Part shown: piece by piece, positions 36,270 through 44,272 of the stretch
Layout: each line of letters starts with the position of its first letter
Position numbering within the stretch: position 1 is the first letter of the stretch
NCBI GenBank assembly: GCA_013297995.1
Contig: JAAFJB010000010.1
Span: 1 to 56,237, forward strand
DNA from: Chitinophagales bacterium
GTDB lineage: Bacteria > Bacteroidota > Bacteroidia > Chitinophagales > Chitinophagaceae
DNA: 56,237 bases
Direction: 5' to 3'
Notes under the pieces: generated by a model
What the model saw: the letters and a program-made list of their open reading frames with translations, nothing else
What the model was told of the DNA's origin: nothing
Database searches by the model: none
Position numbers and translations under genes: made by a program

Positions 36270-36689
36270 TTACATTTCATTGATATCATCTGCAATCTGC
36301 CGCATGGGTATATTGTTTTCAGGATGTGCAATGGCATCTGCCTCTTGCTGAACTATGCGCATGATACGGGCTGCATAGCGGGCATGCCAGAGCTGCCTTT
36401 CTTCTGCTTGTGCATCTGTAGGTACAAAAGCTTCTATTTCACTTTGTTGTAGAATGCCTTTCTGCTGCAATAATCTTTCAATGGTATCCATGCGTTCTCT
36501 TACAACAGCCACTTCTGTGGCCACAGCCATGGCTATATTCATTACACGTTCTACCGCAGGATCGTTTAAAAAATAAGGTCTACCACCTTTGCTTTTATCG
36601 CCGGCCATTAATACATCATTCACCGCAGTGGTATCTATTTGCTCACTTATTTGTCCACTTGAATGTGAACCGCTTAATTCTGTTGACAT
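36270..36689 (-). CDS. Unknown 139-residue protein of the catabolic cluster
   Basis: No signal peptide or membrane segment. The first 35 residues are polar and probably disordered. Then VMNIAMAVATEVAVVRERMDTIERLLQQKGILQQSEIE and EERQLWHARYAARIMRIVQQEADAI form long amphipathic helices, so a helical bundle or coiled coil is likely. The phrase ERLLQQKGILQQSEIEAF has the look of a subunit-interaction helix seen in several multi-subunit enzymes. I do not recognise a family. It sits between the methyltransferase and the NTF2-like gene and may serve as a small partner of the methyltransferase. Confidence 0.6.
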   Translation of the reverse strand: MSTELSGSHSSGQISEQIDTTAVNDVLMAGDKSKGGRPYFLNDPAVERVMNIAMAVATEVAVVRERMDTIERLLQQKGILQQSEIEAFVPTDAQAEERQLWHARYAARIMRIVQQEADAIAHPENNIPMRQIADDINEM

Positions 36690-36697
36690 GGGAGGGT

Positions 36698-36756
36698 GTT
36701 GAGTTATTAGGTTATTAAGTTATTGGGTTGATTAAGTTATTGGGTTGATTGAGTTA
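36698..36756. repeat. Tandem 8-bp repeat GTTATTRR (degenerate)
   Basis: Units GTTATTAG, GTTATTAA, GTTATTGG then longer variants with GTTGATT. The last bases run into the stop codon of the methyltransferase gene (minus). Confidence 0.8.
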
Positions 36757-37944
36757 TGATTTCCATCCACCAAATACATTCCAGATGGGGCTGCGGCCAT
36801 AATCTTCTGTTACCTTACCATCTTCTTTCTTCTTATCAAGATCATTCACTGCTTTCACACCTATTTGCATAAAATTTTCTTTGGGTATACCCGCTTCCAT
36901 CATCAGATCTACTGGCTGAAGGTCGTGCATATGACCCCAATAAGGTTCGGCATTGTAATAAGCATCCCAGTCGCGCATAAACTGTTCATAAATACTCATT
37001 TCTGGTGTGTATTGTGGTTGCTCAATATGAAGATTTAGTCCCTTTGACTTCAACACCCTATTTATTTCTTTAAATATTTTATGAATGGATTTGCCACCTG
37101 TTTCGTGTAAAAACATGGTGGTTTGTACCCAGTCAAAATCACCATCAGCAAATGCGCTCATATCTGCTGCATCAGCTTGAATGAATTGTATATTTTTTAT
37201 GCCCAAAGCATTGGCTCTTGCAGCTCCATAGCGCAACATAGGCGCGCCAGCGTCTATGGCAATCACTTCAGCATCTGGAAAAGCCATGGCAATAGGTAAA
37301 GTATTATGACCGAGTCCACAGCCGATATCCAGAATTTTTTTTGGGTTGAAATGGGGATAGGTTTCTTGCACCCATTTTGCAATAGCTCTGCCACCGCCAT
37401 CGGTCAGGCTTCCCAGCATACCACCGCTGGTAACAAAAAGTCCACTATCGTAATTGGCAGCATTGGCCACATCTCCTTTAAAATATTCAGTATGATAACT
37501 ACCGGGCATCAGGTGATTGTCTACATGCTTTAAATAAGGAGGAACTATAAACCCTTCCTTCAATTGAAGGTTAGGATGTAGCGCCAATTGTGTTGCTGTT
37601 TTTTGTGCCAATTCACCTGCTTGTCGCAATACCGCAGCCCTTCCATTTTGCTGTCGCATTTCCATGGTACTCCTGCGCAGTGCAGCCCACATTTGGTAAA
37701 CAGGATCATTTTTCATGGCTTCTCCTACTTCAAAGCGATCGTTAAAAGTTCTGCCATTTTCTTTTTTAAATATAGGCTCTACCCTTTTTTCAAAAGCGGT
37801 TTTATTACCTGGGGCAATAACGGTACTTACAAAGCGATTCAGGTTGGCTAAAAAATTATAGCGCGCCCTTTCGTCGTGACTGAAACTTGGAAAAACCGCA
37901 TGCTGTTGCAGTTTGGTCCATACAGGTGGTAATTGGTATGACAT
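36754..37944 (-). CDS. Large SAM-dependent methyltransferase of the catabolic cluster
   Basis: 396 residues. The SAM-binding motif I is KILDIGCGLGHNTLPIAMAFPDAEVIAID (motif I about residues 203-213), then NIQFIQADAADMSAFADGDFDWVQTTMFLHETGGKSIHKIFKEINRVLKSKGLNLHIEQP. About 200 residues lie before the Rossmann domain, with a helical part (about 75-130) and YLKHVDNHLMPGSYHTEYFKGD. This N-terminal extension is unusual for a plain Methyltransf_25 enzyme and may bind the substrate. It follows hyuB and precedes the 139-residue gene. Chemically it may be a methylation or, in reverse context, part of a demethylation step; I cannot tell. Confidence 0.8.
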   Translation of the reverse strand: MSYQLPPVWTKLQQHAVFPSFSHDERARYNFLANLNRFVSTVIAPGNKTAFEKRVEPIFKKENGRTFNDRFEVGEAMKNDPVYQMWAALRRSTMEMRQQNGRAAVLRQAGELAQKTATQLALHPNLQLKEGFIVPPYLKHVDNHLMPGSYHTEYFKGDVANAANYDSGLFVTSGGMLGSLTDGGGRAIAKWVQETYPHFNPKKILDIGCGLGHNTLPIAMAFPDAEVIAIDAGAPMLRYGAARANALGIKNIQFIQADAADMSAFADGDFDWVQTTMFLHETGGKSIHKIFKEINRVLKSKGLNLHIEQPQYTPEMSIYEQFMRDWDAYYNAEPYWGHMHDLQPVDLMMEAGIPKENFMQIGVKAVNDLDKKKEDGKVTEDYGRSPIWNVFGGWKS

Positions 37945-37975
37945 GTTAAGTTATTGAGTTATTATGTTATTGGGT
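37945..37975. repeat. Tandem 8-bp repeat GTTATTRR
   Basis: GTTAA, GTTATTGA, GTTATTAT, GTTATTGG in a row between hyuB and the methyltransferase gene; the hyuB stop codon lies inside it. Confidence 0.8.
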
Positions 37976-39544
37976 CCTCCCATACCCACCCCCTCCAGGC
38001 AGCTCCATCACCAACTCTTCTCCGGGTAATAGTTTATCGTGACCTTTTGGTGGGGTGAACCGTTTTTTACCTGCTAAAGTTCGGATATAAATGGCACCCT
38101 TTCTTCCTTCTTTTCCACCAAATAATCCGTAGGCTTGGTGGTTAATTTTCTCAGTTACATTACTAATTTGTAGCGGGAATTTACCAATATTTTTATAAGC
38201 AAAACGCTGCCCACAGCCACCTTTGAATTTGCCTGCACCGCCACTATTGGCGATGAGTGATTTTTCAGTAACTAAAACGGGTGCATTGTTTTCAAATACT
38301 TCAATAGGCACATTGGCTACATTGGTGGGATAACAAAGCGTGGGTGCTCCATCCAGTCCCATTCTTCCACCATAACCTCCTGCCAGAAAAAGATATTCTA
38401 CAAATTCAGCACCATTTTCTCTTTTACCACTCAATACCATCACCCATACTGCTGCTCCGCAATCGGCCTGTACTTTATCTGGAACGGCTAAGGATAAAGC
38501 CTTCATAATGGGGCCATGCAATAAATTACCCGTTACATTTCTTGCACCCAATGGAGATGGTTTTTGGGCATTGAGTAAACTACCTTCAGGTGCAGTTACG
38601 TGTATGGGCCTGAAACTTCCTTCGTTGTTGGGAATATCGGGACTAAACACACACTTGATGGGATAAGCCGTATAGGCAAATACATAATTGAGTACAGCAT
38701 TAATGGCCAGGGAATGTGCGGCAGAAGTACCTGCATAATCCACAAAAATTTCATCATCTTTAATGGTTACTGCGCATTTAAATTTTACAGGCTCTTTCAG
38801 GGCATCACCATCTGCATCGTATTCGGATTTATAAGTTCCATTGGGTGCTGCTTTAATGGCAGCCCGCATGGCTTTTTCACTGGCATCAATAACTTGTTTT
38901 CCAAGTGCATCAATGGCTGTAAGTTGATTTTCTTCCAACATCCGATGCAAGGAACGAATACCTTGGTAGTTGGCTGCAACCTGGGCTATAATATCACCGA
39001 TGGTTTGCTGGGCTGCTCTTACATTGGTTTCAATCATTTGAAAAAGGGTATGATTCTTTTGTCCTTGATCATATAATTTAGAAGGAGGAATATAAAGGCC
39101 TTCTTCATAATAGTCTTTTGCACCTGCGCCCCAAAGCGTGCCACCTATATCGGGAGAGTGAGCAATACAGCCCATAAATCCGATTAAATTCTGTTCGCAA
39201 AAAATAGGCGTAACAATGCCAATATCAGGTTTATGACCCGCACAAAGCCAAGGATCGTTGGTAATAACTACGTCGCCTTCTTTCCAAGTATGTATCGGAA
39301 AAAAATCTTTGATCAGTGCTTTTACCAAGAAGGGAAGTACACCTAAAAAAGAAGGAACGCTTACGCTGCTTTGGGCGAGCGACTGGCCTTTGGTATCCAT
39401 CAATACAACTGCAAAATCGGCACTTTCTCTGGTAACTGATGAGAAAGCGGTTCGCTGTAACGTAGTGCCAGCTTCATCTACAATGGAAATGAGTCGGCTC
39501 CATAAAACAGAAAGTTCAATTGCGTCAAATTTTTTAGTCGCCAT
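37967..39544 (-). CDS. hyuB: Hydantoinase B/oxoprolinase family subunit
   Basis: 525 residues; Hydantoinase_B family (also acetone carboxylase alpha and acetophenone carboxylase subunits). Motifs: ELSVLWSRLISIVDEAGTTLQRTAFS at the N-terminus, GDVVITNDPWLCAGHKPDIGIVTPIF, GTSAAHSLAINAVLNYVFAY, and the C-terminal GGYGGRMGLDGAPTLCYPTNVANVPIEVFE and SGGAGKFKGGCGQ. With HyuA it forms an ATP-dependent enzyme that opens cyclic imides/lactams (hydantoin, 5-oxoproline) or carboxylates ketones. The substrate here is unknown. It starts 7 bp after hyuA, so the pair is one transcript. Confidence 0.92.
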   Translation of the reverse strand: MATKKFDAIELSVLWSRLISIVDEAGTTLQRTAFSSVTRESADFAVVLMDTKGQSLAQSSVSVPSFLGVLPFLVKALIKDFFPIHTWKEGDVVITNDPWLCAGHKPDIGIVTPIFCEQNLIGFMGCIAHSPDIGGTLWGAGAKDYYEEGLYIPPSKLYDQGQKNHTLFQMIETNVRAAQQTIGDIIAQVAANYQGIRSLHRMLEENQLTAIDALGKQVIDASEKAMRAAIKAAPNGTYKSEYDADGDALKEPVKFKCAVTIKDDEIFVDYAGTSAAHSLAINAVLNYVFAYTAYPIKCVFSPDIPNNEGSFRPIHVTAPEGSLLNAQKPSPLGARNVTGNLLHGPIMKALSLAVPDKVQADCGAAVWVMVLSGKRENGAEFVEYLFLAGGYGGRMGLDGAPTLCYPTNVANVPIEVFENNAPVLVTEKSLIANSGGAGKFKGGCGQRFAYKNIGKFPLQISNVTEKINHQAYGLFGGKEGRKGAIYIRTLAGKKRFTPPKGHDKLLPGEELVMELPGGGGYGRTQ

Positions 39545-39551
39545 AATTCAA

Positions 39552-41621
39552 TTAATAAATCATTTCAATTACAATATTTTTAAATTCATCAATCATCACG
39601 GTACTATGGTGACCTACAACGGTGGTACTCTCAAATTCTTCAATAATACAAGGTCCTTTTATTTTTTTATTAATGGGTATGCTGTAACGTTCGTACACCG
39701 GAGTATCTTCATACTGCTTACCCCAAAATACTTTTCGTGTTCCTTTTAATGCTTTTCCTTTTTTACCAATTACCGCTTGTTGTGGAATAAGTTCGGGAGA
39801 AGGGCCGCTCACCAATACTCGCCAAGTAACGGCTTCGATGGGAATATTTTCTATATCTCTTCCATACCTTAATTGGTATTCTGTTTTAAAGTTATTTGCT
39901 ATAAGTGGAAGGGAGTTTTTAGATAGTTTTCCAGCAGGTATATTTACGGCAATTTCGTGACCTTGACCGTGGTAGCGCATATCGGCAACCAAAGTGATTT
40001 TTGCATGCTTTTTTTGAATGCCGGCTTTTAGTAGGAAGTCCATTCCCTTGGCTTCCATTTCTTTGAGGAGAAAATTTATTTTATCCCAATCCATCAGATC
40101 AAGGCGACAAATATAGCTGGCAATTTCTTCGGTAGCAACGGGACTTACTAAGAAACCCATTGCGCTTAATACGCCAGCACCACTGGGTATTATGAGTTGT
40201 GGTGAATGCATTAAACGGGCCACATTAAAAGCGTGAACAGGACCTGCACCACCAAAAGCGAGCATGCTGAAGAAGCGAGGATCTAGTCCCTTTTCAATAA
40301 TATGAACCCGAGCGGCATTGGCCATATTTTCATTCACCAATCTATGAATGCCCCAGGCTGCTGCTTCTACTGAAATTTTAAGTGGATCGGCGATCTTTTT
40401 TTTCATGGCAGCAATAGCTTTGTCCTTTCTTAATTGCATGGTGCCACCTAAAAAATAGTCTTCATTTAAAAAACCAAGAATTAAATCTGCATCTGTTACT
40501 GTGGGATTTTCACCACCGTTATTATAGCAAGCTGGGCCAGGATTAGCCGAAGCACTTTCGGGGCCAACACTTAATAAACCCAAGTGATTTAAGTGGGCTA
40601 TACTACCGCCGCCAGCACCAATTTCAATCATATCAATTACTGGAATACGAACGGGTAGCCCGCTTCCTTTTTTAAAACGCTTTTCACGAGCGGCTTCAAA
40701 ATGATTGGTTATTTCTGGTTGTAAATTTCTAATCATGGAAGCTTTGGCGGTGGTTCCTCCCATATCAAAAGCCACCAAATCTTTTTTGCCCACCAGCTTT
40801 CCAAAAAAAACGCCAGCCATGGTTCCCCCAGCGGGGCCACTTTCTAAAAGTTGCACGGGTGTTTTGCGAGCCCCTTCAATGGTGGTGAGACGCCCTGCTG
40901 AGTTCATAATATGAATGATACCCCCAAAGCCAAGTACTGCTAATTTTGTACGAAGGTTAGCAAGGTATTGATCGGTAAGTGGTTGCACATAAGCATTCAT
41001 TACCGTAGCACTGGTTCTTTCGTATTCACGAATTTCTGGCATTACTTCACAACTAAGTGAATAAGTAAGCGAAGGAAATTTTTTATGCAGCAGTGCGCCT
41101 ATTTGTTTTTCGTGTAATGTATTGGCATAAGCATGTAATAAAGAAACCGCTATGGATTGAACGCCTTGTTTTACCAATTGCTGAATGGTTTTTTCTACCG
41201 CTTCGAGGTTGAGTTTTTCTAAAATATTACCCGACTTATCTACTCTTTCTGCTACACCTTTTCTAAGTGCTTTTGGCACCAATGGTTGCGGCATGGTAAT
41301 AAAGATATCATAGATATCATAACGCATTTCTCTGCCAATTTCTAGTAGGTCTTCAAACCCTTTTGTAGTAAGTAATGCGGTGATGGCGCCTTTTCTTTCA
41401 ATTACTGCATTGGTAACCAATGTAGTTCCATGTACTAGGGTTTGAACCGTACTTACCGACTTTCCATGTTGAGCCAGTAATTCGTTTACGCCATTTAAAA
41501 TACCCAGTGTGGGATCGGGATAAGTAGTAAGTGTTTTGCCAAAATAAAGCATGCTGCTTTGTTCATCTAGTAAAACAAGATCGGTAAAAGTGCCGCCAAT
41601 ATCAATTCCCAATTTATGCAT
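39552..41621 (-). CDS. hyuA: Hydantoinase A/oxoprolinase family subunit
   Basis: 689 residues; the ATP-binding subunit. N-terminal Hydant_A_N: KLGIDIGGTFTDLVLL (residues 3-18), LVHGTTLVTNAVIERKGA; core ASKHA-like LVAFDMGGTTAKASMI and IEIGAGGGSIA; C-terminal RYHGQGHEIAVNIP and QYEDTPVYERYSI. It is the first gene of the hyuA/hyuB unit. A 31-bp AT-rich inverted repeat holding an operator-like 17-mer ends 18 bp upstream of its start, so it has its own promoter inside the larger cluster. Confidence 0.93.
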   Translation of the reverse strand: MHKLGIDIGGTFTDLVLLDEQSSMLYFGKTLTTYPDPTLGILNGVNELLAQHGKSVSTVQTLVHGTTLVTNAVIERKGAITALLTTKGFEDLLEIGREMRYDIYDIFITMPQPLVPKALRKGVAERVDKSGNILEKLNLEAVEKTIQQLVKQGVQSIAVSLLHAYANTLHEKQIGALLHKKFPSLTYSLSCEVMPEIREYERTSATVMNAYVQPLTDQYLANLRTKLAVLGFGGIIHIMNSAGRLTTIEGARKTPVQLLESGPAGGTMAGVFFGKLVGKKDLVAFDMGGTTAKASMIRNLQPEITNHFEAAREKRFKKGSGLPVRIPVIDMIEIGAGGGSIAHLNHLGLLSVGPESASANPGPACYNNGGENPTVTDADLILGFLNEDYFLGGTMQLRKDKAIAAMKKKIADPLKISVEAAAWGIHRLVNENMANAARVHIIEKGLDPRFFSMLAFGGAGPVHAFNVARLMHSPQLIIPSGAGVLSAMGFLVSPVATEEIASYICRLDLMDWDKINFLLKEMEAKGMDFLLKAGIQKKHAKITLVADMRYHGQGHEIAVNIPAGKLSKNSLPLIANNFKTEYQLRYGRDIENIPIEAVTWRVLVSGPSPELIPQQAVIGKKGKALKGTRKVFWGKQYEDTPVYERYSIPINKKIKGPCIIEEFESTTVVGHHSTVMIDEFKNIVIEMIY

Positions 41622-41632
41622 AGCTTACAAGA

Positions 41633-41663
41633 TAAAATTAGTTAACAATATTAACTAATTTTA
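41633..41663. promoter_or_regulatory. Operator-like inverted repeat before hyuA (site 3)
   Basis: Perfect 13-bp arms TAAAATTAGTTAA / TTAACTAATTTTA with a 5-nt spacer CAATA. The inner 17-mer AGTTAA-CAATA-TTAACT (41640-41656) matches the RRTTAA-N5-TTAAYY pattern of three other sites. It lies 18 bp before the hyuA start codon. Confidence 0.7.
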
Positions 41664-41683
41664 TGATCAAAAAGGTCAACTTT

Positions 41684-42517
41684 TTAATGGTATTCTTCAC
41701 CACCACTCACATTCATGGCTTCGCCGGTAATATATGCAGACTCATCGCTGCATAAAAAAGCAACTGCTTTGGCAATATCGCTGGTGAGTCCCGTTCTTCC
41801 CAAAGGATTTTTATTAATAATAGATTGTAAATAAGCGTCGTAATCCATTCCTAATTTATCACTGAAAAATTTATTCTGCCAATGGCCTAGAGCCGTAGTA
41901 ATATGATTGGGACAAACGGCATTCACCCTAATTTTATATTTACCGAGTTCTACAGCGTTGCTGCGGGTTAATCCAATTAGTCCATGCTTACTAGCCGTAT
42001 ATGCGGCGGCATACGGGAAGCCACTCTTAGCAGCTTGAGAGGCAATATTTACAATACTTCCACCAGTAGCTTGCTGTTGCATTTGAATGGCTGCGTGTTT
42101 ACTACAAAGGAATGCCCCCTTGAGATTTACATCCATTACAGCATCCCAACTGGTCTCTTTGAATTCGGTGAAGGGTTCCATAATATAACCCACACCTGCA
42201 TTGTTAATTAGTATGTCAATTTTTCCAAATGCTTTGATGGTTTGATCCATCAGATTGGCGCAATCAGATTCCATTCGAATATCACAAGGAACGGTAATAA
42301 CGTTTACACCCAATGCTTTGCAGGCATTAGCAATTTCATTCATTTCTGCTGTTGCGCCAATATGTTCAGCGGCAAATTCAGCGCCTTTTGCAACCCCAAT
42401 ATCACTGATTACTATATTACAACCTTCTGCTGCCAGTTTTAAAACAATGGCTTCGCCGATGCCTTTCTTTCTGCCAGACCCAGTAACAATGGCTACTTTA
42501 TTTTTTAGGTTATACAT
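41684..42517 (-). CDS. Short-chain dehydrogenase/reductase
   Basis: 277 residues; classical SDR. The cofactor loop reads VTGSGRKKGIGEAIVLKLA (family TGxxxGIG with a longer KK loop), NNAGVGYI, and the catalytic set is Ser in VNIASQAAKSG, Tyr and Lys in YTASKHGLIGLTRS. IRVNAVCPNHITTALG follows. It ends in YITGEAMNVSGGEEYH. No acidic residue after strand 2 was checked with certainty, so NAD or NADP preference is open. It lies between the REDY-like gene (15 bp) and hyuA (62 bp). It probably oxidises a hydroxy intermediate. Confidence 0.92.
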   Translation of the reverse strand: MYNLKNKVAIVTGSGRKKGIGEAIVLKLAAEGCNIVISDIGVAKGAEFAAEHIGATAEMNEIANACKALGVNVITVPCDIRMESDCANLMDQTIKAFGKIDILINNAGVGYIMEPFTEFKETSWDAVMDVNLKGAFLCSKHAAIQMQQQATGGSIVNIASQAAKSGFPYAAAYTASKHGLIGLTRSNAVELGKYKIRVNAVCPNHITTALGHWQNKFFSDKLGMDYDAYLQSIINKNPLGRTGLTSDIAKAVAFLCSDESAYITGEAMNVSGGEEYH

Positions 42518-42532
42518 ATAAGTGAATTGTTT

Positions 42533-42847
42533 CTAAGGGTTAATATCATCTGCTAAAATAAATAAGGGACTATCAGCAAATTCATTGAATTGTTTTGCAC
42601 CAGCCTGAACAGCTTCCGAGCCGAGGTCTGCAAAAAAAGCCTCCATATTATTGATTTCTATTAATTCGGCATATTGATAGGGAGCGGGTTTATCTGAACC
42701 GAGTATCATTCCCAATTTCAACACCCGAAAATCATTGATTGATCCCAAAGACTTTACAGTCGGGATATCTTTTGATTTTGCCCAATGCTCAAAATCAGTT
42801 ACGGATGCATTGGCTTTTAAATTAAAAAGTACAAGTACGGTTGGCAT
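42533..42847 (-). CDS. REDY/HapK-like small alpha/beta-barrel protein
   Basis: 104 residues: TVLVLFNLKANASVTDFEHWAKSKDIPTVKSLGSINDFRVLKLG, then PYQYAELIEINNMEAFFADLGSEAVQAGAKQFNEFADSPLFILADDI. This matches small dimeric alpha/beta-barrel proteins of the REDY/HapK type (named from prodigiosin-type clusters) and related EthD-like families. These are ligand binders or cofactor-free enzymes; no catalytic residue can be assigned. It sits between the repeat tract and the SDR gene and belongs to the catabolic cluster. Family call is from pattern only. Confidence 0.6.
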   Translation of the reverse strand: MPTVLVLFNLKANASVTDFEHWAKSKDIPTVKSLGSINDFRVLKLGMILGSDKPAPYQYAELIEINNMEAFFADLGSEAVQAGAKQFNEFADSPLFILADDINP

Positions 42848-42849
42848 TG

Positions 42850-42948
42850 GTTATTGAGTTATTAAGTTATTGGGTTATTGAGTTATTAGGTTATTGAGTT
42901 ATTGGTCAATTAACTTAATAACTTAATCAACTCAATAACTTAATCAAC
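42850..42948. repeat. 8-bp repeat array arranged as a long inverted repeat
   Basis: Seven head-to-tail GTTATTRR units (42850-42905) are followed by reverse-complement units (TTAATAAC, TCAATAAC and TTAATCAAC variants) to 42948. The RNA could fold into a long hairpin between the aldolase and REDY-like genes. It is the longest of four tracts with this unit in the window. Confidence 0.85.
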
Positions 42949-43711
42949 TAATCGGATTATTGATCATAAATGATTTGATACTGCTGGTTAATAAACCTTG
43001 CACACTATTCAACAACAGGCTCACACCTTTTTCACTTAGTTCTTTGGCTTGTTCGGCCGTTCCAGCAACGGTTCCGAAAATTTTTCCTTTACTGGTAACC
43101 GTTTGAATGGCTTTATCAATAGCAGCTTTAACTTCGGCATGTGCAGGGCCATCGGTAAAGCCCATACTCAGTGCCAGATCTCTTGGCCCAAGAATGAATC
43201 CGTCCACTCCATCTACTTCACACAAAGCTTCCAGATTTTCTAAACAGGTTAGGGTTTCAATCATGGGAAATACCAATGTTTGTTCATTCGAAAATGAAAT
43301 ATAAGCTTGTTGAGATAATTTGCCAGCCATATAGTCTGAGGCGCGAACGGGGCCGAGTCCTCGATTGCCCAGTGGATAATATTTTACAGCCTGAACCAGT
43401 TTTTCGCAGTCTTCAACGGTATTGGTGCCGGGCATCATTACACCCATAATACCAGCGTCGAAATACTGTAAAATCATTTTTTCGTCTAAGGAATTAATGC
43501 GCGCAAGTGGTGTGATACTTACAGATTCACAGGCTCGTATCATATGAATGGTATCGGCCATGGTGAGTGGGCCATGTTCTGCATCCATGATGTAGAAGTC
43601 CATTCCACTGAGTCCGATATATTCACATATTGTAGGGTCGGTGGTTGGAGAAATTACGCCATAGCAAGTTTTTTTCTCCAGTAATTTTTTTCGTAAAATA
43701 TTTTCTCGCAT
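42944..43711 (-). CDS. HpcH/HpaI-family aldolase
   Basis: 255 residues; class II pyruvate-type aldolase. Metal and active-site motifs: MDAEHGPLTMADTIHMIRA (residues 42-60, with DAEHG), GIMGVMMPGTNTVEDCEKLVQAV, FPMIETLTCLENLEAL (Glu metal ligand) and GVDGFILGPRDLALSMG (Asp metal ligand). Members cleave 4-hydroxy-2-oxo acids to pyruvate or glyoxylate-like fragments and an aldehyde, or malyl-type compounds. Here it is preceded by the LeuCD-like pair with a 6-bp gap, so it likely cleaves the product of that hydratase. Exact substrate is inference. Confidence 0.92.
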   Translation of the reverse strand: MRENILRKKLLEKKTCYGVISPTTDPTICEYIGLSGMDFYIMDAEHGPLTMADTIHMIRACESVSITPLARINSLDEKMILQYFDAGIMGVMMPGTNTVEDCEKLVQAVKYYPLGNRGLGPVRASDYMAGKLSQQAYISFSNEQTLVFPMIETLTCLENLEALCEVDGVDGFILGPRDLALSMGFTDGPAHAEVKAAIDKAIQTVTSKGKIFGTVAGTAEQAKELSEKGVSLLLNSVQGLLTSSIKSFMINNPIS

Positions 43712-43717
43712 AATAAT

Positions 43718-44254
43718 TTAGTGCAGGTTGGCAATAGAGCCGTCTGCAATTTTAGTCCTTATAAAATTCATTAGACCACCTGCTGCGCCTACTTCTGCAA
43801 CAAAAGGTGCAACAGGAACGCTGGAAAATATTTTTCCATTGCTAAGATTTTTTATTTCACCGTTGTCGCTGTTGTATTCCAGTTCATCGCCAGTTTCACA
43901 ATCGAGGTTCATGTCTTTACTGGTAATAAAAGGCATGCCATAATTGATGGCATTTCTGAATTGTAAACGCGCGAAACTGGTAGCAAATACTGCTTTAATA
44001 TTGGCGCCCATTAATCCGGTAACACAATGCTCAATACTTTTTCCGCCACCAGCAAAATTATGTCCCGCTACAATAAATGTGTAACCAAAATCTTTAAAAC
44101 CATTTTCTTTATTAAATGCTTCGTCTACACCAGCCATCACCCATTTGCTGTTTTCAATGGGATCAATGGGGGAGGTCCAGAATTTCTGAACAATCATATC
44201 AAAGCTCATTACATAGGTTTTTGCAACCCAAGCTTTTCCTTTTATTATTGCCAT
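43718..44254 (-). CDS. LeuD/aconitase small-subunit-like protein
   Basis: 178 residues. The swivel-domain pattern is clear (IKGKAWVAKTYVMSFDMIV, GYTFIVAGHNFAGGGKSIEHCVTGLMGANIKAVFATSFARLQFRNAINYGMP). The usual substrate-binding loop GxNFGCGSSREHAP reads AGHNFAGGGKSIEHCV here. Loss of the SSRE sequence, whose Arg contacts the substrate in LeuD, suggests a different acid from isopropylmalate. It is paired with the large subunit 18 bp upstream and with the aldolase 6 bp downstream, so all three are one transcript. Dimethylmaleate-hydratase-like or citraconase-like activity is possible but unproven. Confidence 0.85.
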   Translation of the reverse strand: MAIIKGKAWVAKTYVMSFDMIVQKFWTSPIDPIENSKWVMAGVDEAFNKENGFKDFGYTFIVAGHNFAGGGKSIEHCVTGLMGANIKAVFATSFARLQFRNAINYGMPFITSKDMNLDCETGDELEYNSDNGEIKNLSNGKIFSSVPVAPFVAEVGAAGGLMNFIRTKIADGSIANLH

Positions 44255-44272
44255 GTGATTAATTTTTAGTGG

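Noticed and set aside
42906..42925. A fifth operator-like site within the repeat array
   Set aside because: TTAACTTAAT occurs there, but the RRTTAA-N5-TTAAYY spacing is not met; it is explained by the 8-bp repeat.
42850..42948. A CRISPR array
   Set aside because: The repeat unit is 8 bp, without unique spacers, and the array reverses orientation; no cas gene is nearby.
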